The notes beneath the pieces were generated by a model that was given only the letters and a program-made list of their open reading frames with translations, did not search any database and was not told the origin of the DNA. The translations under genes and the position numbers were made by a program. From Mastigias papua (taxonomy: Eukaryota > Cnidaria > Scyphozoa > Rhizostomeae > Mastigiidae), in contig OZ025272.1 in NCBI GenBank assembly GCA_964019165.1, forward strand, positions 8,308,493 to 8,372,492: DNA of 64,000 bases, read 5' to 3'. Below, in pieces: positions 57,101 to 64,000 of the stretch; the stretch's first letter is position 1; each line of letters begins with the position of its first letter.

Positions 57101-60100
57101 TGAATTAACCTGGTGTTACTCGCAACAGAAACTTTGACTCACTCGAAAAAAGCACTCAAGCAACTAGGCTTTTACGTTACCATAGCCTTAAGGGAGGGAG
57201 CAGTCACTAATCCTGACATTTTACCGGAAGTTTACTATTTTCAATTAAACTCCATTATTTAGTGGGTGTTTCAAGGCTTTTGGCAGTGACTGTAGTTTTT
57301 CGTAGCTGAACTAAAAGAAATTGTGTAATCAAGTTGTTGCTAGAAAGTGGAATGATAATATAAGCTACTGTTTTAACTATCATCATACTTCTAGGAATAT
57401 TTCAAAACCACTTTGCATTGATTTGAAAGTCGGGTATGAATAATCTTTGTTTGTTCTGTATTCATAAAGGGTGTATTGTTCAACTGTAAAGGATGTTTGC
57501 ATTGGGGTATGCGAGTCCAATTTGCTCCGGATTGTTTCATTCACATGGTCAATGATTAATAAGGGTCCGCATCAACACACACATAAATTTGGTCGACTGG
57601 CATCTTTCAGTAGTCCTCTTAACAACATTCGTGCAGTTTCAATATCTATACCCCAGCTGTTTGGTCCTTCGTAAATACGATTGCATAACAGCTACTCTAA
57701 GTCCATAGCAGACGTATAGAACAGTCTAATGTACAAAAGCTTTCTGGGAAGAATTTAATAGATTGGATATTAACACCTTATGAAAAGGTATGAATCTTTA
57801 TATACAACAGGTAACTTATTCTCTGTATTATATAAATCAAATCATCACGCATGGAAAGTTTCATGTAAGGAAGATATGAATAGGCCGTAGCATTAATATT
57901 ATTGCAGATATTATCCCTATGAAGATATCCACCTATCTAACCAAACTTTCATCTATTGTGGCATAAATATATAAAAAAAGTTACAGTAGTAAAAGTAAGC
58001 AAATAGTATGCATTTAATGTTATCAAGTCACAAAAAAGCTTACGATGGAAAATTTTAGTTTGTTGCATATGACTACGTCTATATATGGATCAATTTAGGC
58101 ACATTGACACCTGCAATTAATTATACGGACATGTTAGGGATTCACTGCTGCGTTCCAAATTTTACATAAAAATCCGTATTCAGCTCTGTGAAGATAACAG
58201 AGCTATCTAATTCAGTTCAAAGTTTTAAACAGACGGTGATTTAAGGCTTTTGGAGTGACATGCTGTGAAGAAATTGTCTCGCATCTTAGACAAACCTCAA
58301 GTGTTTAATTATACAAGAACAAGTTCTTCTGAGTTTGAAGCAATTTTCTTACGAAGGTATTGGTTTGTGATAAACCTTTATGGAGTACCTTCAGAATTGT
58401 ATGGTTACTTGGAACCAATTAAGTGACTTAGATTACTCTTTATTTGTGGTGTGAAGACCATGCTATCAAATCATCGAAAGAGATACTCTCCATACCATTA
58501 CGTATAAAGGAAAAGAAACTATCCCATTATCTTCCCAGTCTTAAAGATTTAAAAACTTAAATTCTTTCATCATGAAACTGGAGTCCTTTGTATTCAAGTA
58601 TTTGCTCAGTCATAATGTTAAGAAATAGAACTTTCCATCAGTATTGAAGCTAAAAGAGATATATAAAGCTATTGACACACAATGGAGTGAGGGTCCAAAA
58701 GCAAACTTAGTTGCTAGAAAAATCTATGCCTCCAATTTTGAAGTACACCTAAGTAACAGGTAATTTTTGTGAGATTTGATACATTTCATAGGCTGTCACT
58801 GAGATTGGTAAACACAAGCTAAATGAAAATTGATGACAGCAAGTTCTAAACAAGCAAAGACTGGATACGTAGCTAGTTCTGTACCAAAACAACAAGTGAG
58901 TTGCAATGCTTTTTTCTTGGTTGATTCTTCACAAAGTTACCATAGCTATAAGTTGCAACAATATGATGTTTCCCGGAACTTCAATGTCAATTTATTATAG
59001 TTCAAAGTCCTGTATGACGATGTAAGTCACAGGCTTACAGACTACTACACTGAATGTCAATATCGTTATGAATTAGAAAATACTGCAATCTTAAAGATTC
59101 TATAAGCATTTGTTGCTAAGCATTTGGGGTATTTTGAGGGCCATTGAAGATGTTAGATAACTTTGTACTTTTGATACTCAATGCATGTGTTTACTGAGAC
59201 GATAGAACTGCAATAGATAGAAGAATTTCCTCATCAGCTTGCACTGACAGGAAAACTTATAGCCACTTCTTGCATGAAAGAAATAGGAGCATATCAGGTT
59301 TTCATTTTATAGATTTTTCAGCCACCATAATAGTCCTAAATCCAATTTTTATAGAATTGCTTTGTTTAGAAACAAAATTTAAATGTTGCTATAATATCTG
59401 TAACCCTAAGTCAGTACTGAATCCAAAAGAAGTCTCAAAATATCACTAAGTATATAGCAGATGATCTTGAGAATAAATTCAATAAAATCAATGGAATAGC
59501 AAAATAATATACAACATGCACAAAAGAGCAGCATATTTACAGATACGAATTAACTTAAGATAAACTATACAAAACATAATAAAAATAAACTGTGAAGAGA
59601 AAGTTCCATATAAAATACTTGCTTTAGTTTGCATTACGTTTTCTAAAGGACTATGGATAGCAAATCTTTAACGGTCTACAGCTAAATGACTACTAAAGCG
59701 TAATGGCAGCAATGTGTTTTTGAAATACATTAAAGCCCTATAAATACTTTAAATATCGAAAAGACTTTTACACCAAAAATTAAAGAAAATTAAAGGACAA
59801 TGTACAATAAGTAATGCACAGCTGCTAAGCATAACCTATTTTGCAAGCTGAAAATATATCCTTGGAAAATTGGGGGCCATGGATCTCTAACACCCCTGTT
59901 GCACGGCCCCTAGTTTGAATAACCTTACTTTGAAAATGATATACTTCAGTAAGGTTTTCCTCTCTTTGGTTAGCAAAGGTGCTTAAATGAAATTGCTATC
60001 TCAGCTCATAAATGCTAAATGCAATATTAGAAAATCCTTTTAGAGGTTTCCGCAAATATGAAGCATTGGTAGCTCCAATCAATCCTGATCGTTATGCTAT

Positions 60101-60807
60101 TGTTTGTGGCGTATACTGACATTATTTTGCTGTTTAAAAGTCTTCTTGGAATAAATACATAACGTTAGAAAACACATCATCATCAAAAGACAGCCAGAAT
60201 GTTAGGAACATAACACACTCCAAACATTTGGGATTTTGGTGAGCTAGGTTTGTCAAAAAGTTTCATAAATTCTATTGAAATTTCCTACACACTGATCAAA
60301 GATCTTAGCCGCCGTTTTCTAGCTAGAATGGGGATATCTCTACATTCATCTAGGACAATTGCTTAATGTTTAAAGGCCTGGCTCTAAAAATATTCCCTGG
60401 GGTCGGCTAATACTCGCATTCTCTCTTGGTCCCACCCTACCCCCAAGTGAGGGTAGTAAAGCACCTTACATCTTTGCCGAGTACTTGAAAATATGATAAG
60501 CGTAACAAGTGAAATATGTGCTTTTGTGTATATATCATCTTGTTCACCTTACTTTTGAAATCGATTCGTAGGCCACGATTCAAATTCACCCTTATGATCA
60601 CACAAGCATACTGACAAAATATAAGCAAACATACACACTTTAAACATGCAACCTTAAAATGCATTAATTAGACTCTCAGATTTTCGACTGATATTTTGTT
60701 GTTTGTTAGTGTATGTAAGTCTCCTTTATTCACCTTTGTCTTAGATATTGGCAAAATTGCACCATTCATTTATTTTATCTGAAGTAAGGAAGTACTTCCT
60801 GTTTTAT
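57101..60807. other. Non-coding stretch
   Basis: No exon supported. Weak coding-like patches near 57,590-57,800 and 58,480-58,760 contain stops and no clear family motifs. The 3' UTR of IL-17-like paralog 2 should be at its right end. Confidence 0.45.
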
Positions 60808-61290
60808 TTACGGATCCGGAGCATAATAGGTCAATGTAATGTTCTTGAATATAAGTTTAAGACATAATCCCTTAATGCCCAGGCAATTGGAACTTTTTCG
60901 TAAAAATGGCACTGTAAATCGCATTGGCACACAATTGGAAGGGCAATTACTACATGTTACCGACTTTACCCAAGGTGGGATGTTCCTGTCATCTTTACCG
61001 GAATCAGTGCTCTCTATCATGGGGCACTTTGAGTTATAATGTCTTCTTAGCGGCTCAAATCTGTTGAACAAAGAATCGCTAATGACCCTGATGTCTTGTG
61101 CCAAGACAATTACTGAAGATTGTTTTAAGTATGCGAGTATCTTCTGTATGCTGCTTGAAGGACTGCTATTTAAGTTCATCAATTGAGTATTTTTGTTGTC
61201 ACAGCCCTTTGCCATCAAAGGTTTGGATTCCACACCAATAGATACTCTTGAGAGTTGCAGTAATGAAATGGAGAGCAATAGAAGCATGAC
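60808..61290 (-). CDS. IL-17-like secreted cysteine-rich protein, terminal exon (paralog 2)
   Basis: The acceptor CCCTTACAG precedes GTCATG at 61,290. The exon is 483 nt (160 codons plus stop), same length and phase as the 21.6-kb copy. Residues 2-22 (MLLLLSISLLQLSRVSIGVE) are a good signal peptide. The C-terminal half reads FEPLRRHYNSKCPM, SGKDDRNIPPWVKSVTCSNC, PSNCVPMRFTVPFLRKSSNC, then KNITLTYYAP. Six cysteines (89, 113, 116, 120, 136, 143) share spacing with paralog 1, plus C30. By hand the 79-residue core is about 63% identical to paralog 1. The IL-17 hallmarks CP, D..R.P, V.C..C, VP....FLR and IT(V/L) are present, but the final CxC is YY. Translation could start at the ATG in this exon or in an upstream exon. 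Likely a secreted cytokine-like ligand. Confidence 0.72.
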   Translation of the reverse strand, partial: VMLLLLSISLLQLSRVSIGVESKPLMAKGCDNKNTQLMNLNSSPSSSIQKILAYLKQSSVIVLAQDIRVISDSLFNRFEPLRRHYNSKCPMIESTDSGKDDRNIPPWVKSVTCSNCPSNCVPMRFTVPFLRKSSNCLGIKGLCLKLIFKNITLTYYAPDP

Positions 61291-64000
61291 CTGTAAGGGA
61301 AAAGGACTCAACAAGTTAATATTAACCCAAAAGAATTGCTAGAGCTTTTTCTCATGTAGCAAGCTGTGCCGATAGTATCTCGAAATGATATTTTCATATT
61401 TATTGTATAAGATTCTTTTGCACAATTTATGCCTTTCTTTTAGTTCTGCCACATAGATGTAAAATATCAAAAACATAAATGAACCTTCGGGGATATTATT
61501 ATATTCCAGCTGATCTAGTCTACCGTACATTTAAGGCTGTTCAACTTTACTGCATATAAAATACCCTGAGCGAATTTTAGCAGATGTAGTATTGTAAAGA
61601 CAGAACCAATATAATTTTGTGTGGTGTAAGTCAAACTTTTTAACTGAAGTGCTGTCATGATCCTTCAATACAGTGGGATACATTTGGACAGAACATTATC
61701 CATTAAAATAACCTGAAAAATTCAAAGAGCAAATCATTATTGGAAGTTTGATAGAGCATATTTGGATTTGCATCTGAAGCATATTTTTGTGAGTTAACTT
61801 CAAATCAGTATCTGGATTTGATCTAAAAGCATTCCTCTTTGGTTGTCGAATATGGAACACAAACGTTTCCTGAATGTATGGGATTTAAGAGAGAGCTCTG
61901 ATACTGCACGGTTCGGTTACTACGGCGAAGGATGCCTGCAGAAAATTCCTTTTATTTAGTTAGTTGCTTTCAGTACTAATGAACATTTTCCAATCATGAA
62001 GAATGCACATCTGACATTACAGAAAAGCCATCAAGCACTACTTCGTGTTATATGAAATTCTATCGGCCAAATTCAGCCTTTGAGGACTAACTATTGGCAT
62101 AGATAACATTGCAGATATTTCGAAATGTCTGAATAATTTTATTGTGTACACTCAAATGCATGGCAATACCTTGTGATCATTTAAATGACCAATTGAAATG
62201 GGATCAGTTCTACACAACGTTTAAAGAAAACTTTTGTGTGATCCTAAGAGCTAATCTATTCATATTAAAGACAACAATTTGTTCTAGAACCTGTTTATAT
62301 CAAATTTCTATGCAAATTTTATCGATTTAAAATCACGTCAGATAATAAATTGCTATGTTTAGAAACTCTTTTCAACATACTCATTCAGATTCAGCAGATG
62401 CTCCTAATGGTTATTTCAACAAGACGTCAACAGAAAAATAATAATTTTTTCATAACTCACAGTAACAAACTGAAAATTACAACTATTTTGAAATATATGA
62501 ATAACTGAGTTCAAAATGATACAACCTAGCATCTCAAAAAGGTACAGTTATCCAGGAATAAGAAGCAGAAGCTGTAAGCAAATGCTTAGCCTTTCAAATA
62601 GTGAACTAACTATAATTTATAGCTTTTGTTAAATTTGCAGAAGGCTACCACAATGGATAGACCTGGAATCATCACACTTTTCTAAAGCAGCTTTGACAGT
62701 AAATCAGAAACATCGAACTGGGATAGAAGCAATGTGAAATGAAATGATAGATGTTATAAATTGCATGGCAGGCAAATTTATCAGGTACGTCATAACTACG
62801 TAGCTATATTGCAGATCCAAGAAAACTGAAACTTTGATGAGAGCTGTTTCCATAACTTCTATAGGCACTTGAAGTGCAGCGAATATCCTCATCAAGGGAG
62901 TGTGCTTGAAGGCAGTTCATGTTACTCTCGCTATGCACCTTTCTAATAAAGTTTTGTTATTTTGATGCCTAAAGAGCTTTTTTGTTCTGATCAGCTACCA
63001 AATTGAGTTATGTAAATGTTCTATTGCTCAACTCTAAAATATCATACCTCTTAATAGTAATTAAGTTATTTTTCATTTGATTATTTCATTGAACATTTAC
63101 TTTCAAGAACTACTATAGAAATAACTGAGACATCCTCTTCCAGATTGAATTTCTGTTTATTGAATTATGGCCACAACCATCTGGAATGATAAGCATTCAG
63201 CAAAGGAGACTAATTCGTTGATGAATTATGAAAAGGAACCTAAATACTGGGAATCGTGGGTGTTGCAAAATACTTTATATATCTTCTAAACAACCATAAT
63301 ATAACAGCCAGTAAAGTATCACGAAGAAAAGAACTTAATTACTGAAAATTCATTGATGTTGCAAATACCCAATGCTGAATACTTAAGCATTAACTTTTTG
63401 TGGTTACCTTTAATGAAACTAAACCCCAGCTAAGTATTTAGCTACGAGAACTAGACTTGTAAATGGGCACTTTCCGGTATTGGCAAAGAGCAAGGTACAT
63501 TATACTATTGTTACTATTGAGACATTGGCCCAGTGGCTCATCTTCCTGACGCAGTCGAGAAGCAAACTTAAATTCTTTTGATCTGCTTACTTGGGCCGTG
63601 TATTTAGAAATGCTATTCGTTTTTCTCAAAGTGTAAATGTTTTGAACTTAGTATGACAGCGTTGTAAGCAATGATGCAAGGGCCTTTTGGGTAACTTCTT
63701 TTTGAGTATTCAGACCGAACTTGACTGCGAGCGGGGTGAGGCTCTAATTTGCGCTTTGCCAACAATTCACATTTCCTTGCATAATACTTTGGCAAAAGAC
63801 TTTATAGAAGTTTATATAATTCTAATTCCATTAAAATTTACGCTAGGTCCATGTATTGTACAAAGTTAGTTGTTTACATGAATCTGTACTTGAAGGAACT
63901 TATTGTCATTAATTGCGTTTTGGGAGTATTTAAGCATAACCTTGCCATTACACTCAAGGGGATTGTTGCTGCAATCATTGTGCTTTGGGATTATTTACGT
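61291..64000. other. Upstream flank of IL-17-like paralog 2; otherwise no gene seen
   Basis: Should contain the promoter and any 5' exon of the minus-strand gene at 60,808-61,290. No homologous exon was found. A minus frame near 63,500-63,620 (KEFKFASRLRQEDEPLGQ) weakly resembles LTR-retroelement Gag, but nothing around it confirms this. Confidence 0.4.

Noticed and set aside
57590..57800. Coding-like plus patch near NIYTPAVWSFVNT
   Set aside because: Interrupted by stops, no family recognised and no splice sites that rescue the frame.
63500..63620. Gag-like minus fragment (KEFKFASRLRQEDEPLGQ)
   Set aside because: The resemblance is short and no LTRs, protease or RT accompany it.
1..64000. 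CRISPR arrays, rRNA or tRNA genes
   Set aside because: No regularly spaced direct repeats with unique spacers. No tRNA cloverleaf or rRNA-like conserved block was recognised by eye; a tRNAscan-SE run would be decisive.

Overview
The window is AT-rich eukaryotic DNA with long introns, few coding exons and many transposon remnants. There are no bacterial-style operons, Shine-Dalgarno sites or dense ORFs. The metazoan gene types (a Cys-loop ligand-gated channel with split exons, secreted IL-17-like cysteine-rich proteins) and the repeat mix (CR1/Rex/RTE-like LINEs, a Penelope-like remnant with a GIY-YIG-like tail, pogo-like elements, a TTAA-inserting Mutator/Kolobok-type transposon) suggest an invertebrate animal, most likely a cnidarian such as an anthozoan. 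That placement is inference.

Left part (1-14,000): the 3' end of a LINE with an open reading frame and a (GAATAT)21 tail, a decayed Penelope-like remnant, then the 5' half of a Cys-loop receptor gene on the minus strand. I can assemble four phase-compatible exons (13,993-13,929; 9,334-9,273; 7,942-7,875; 7,631-7,411) into 138 N-terminal residues: signal peptide, first part of the extracellular domain, and the WxDxRL and WxPD motifs. Two short terminal-inverted-repeat elements lie in its introns. Later exons (Cys-loop, TM1-TM4) were not found and probably lie beyond the left edge.

Middle (14,000-37,000): hairpin-forming inverted repeats at 15.8, 18.0 and 36.6 kb (the last a perfect 53-nt palindrome with a 1-nt centre), several dead LINE copies, the terminal exon of an IL-17-like gene (minus, 21,553-22,035), a pogo-like transposon (29,893-32,126) broken by two LINE insertions, and a pair of long inverted repeats at 33.3 and 35.0 kb.

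37,453-40,251: an apparently intact autonomous DNA transposon with perfect 18-bp TIRs, TTAA target duplication and an uninterrupted 594-aa Mutator-like/Kolobok-type transposase. It is the only long intact ORF in the window.

Right part (40,256-64,000): mostly non-coding, with a few orphan candidate exons, a 239-bp tandem duplication, three LINE remnants (54.0-57.1 kb) and a second IL-17-like terminal exon (minus, 60,808-61,290). The two IL-17-like exons have the same length, acceptor site and cysteine spacing. They look like dispersed paralogs about 39 kb apart in the same orientation, and both lack the canonical C-terminal Cys-x-Cys of IL-17.
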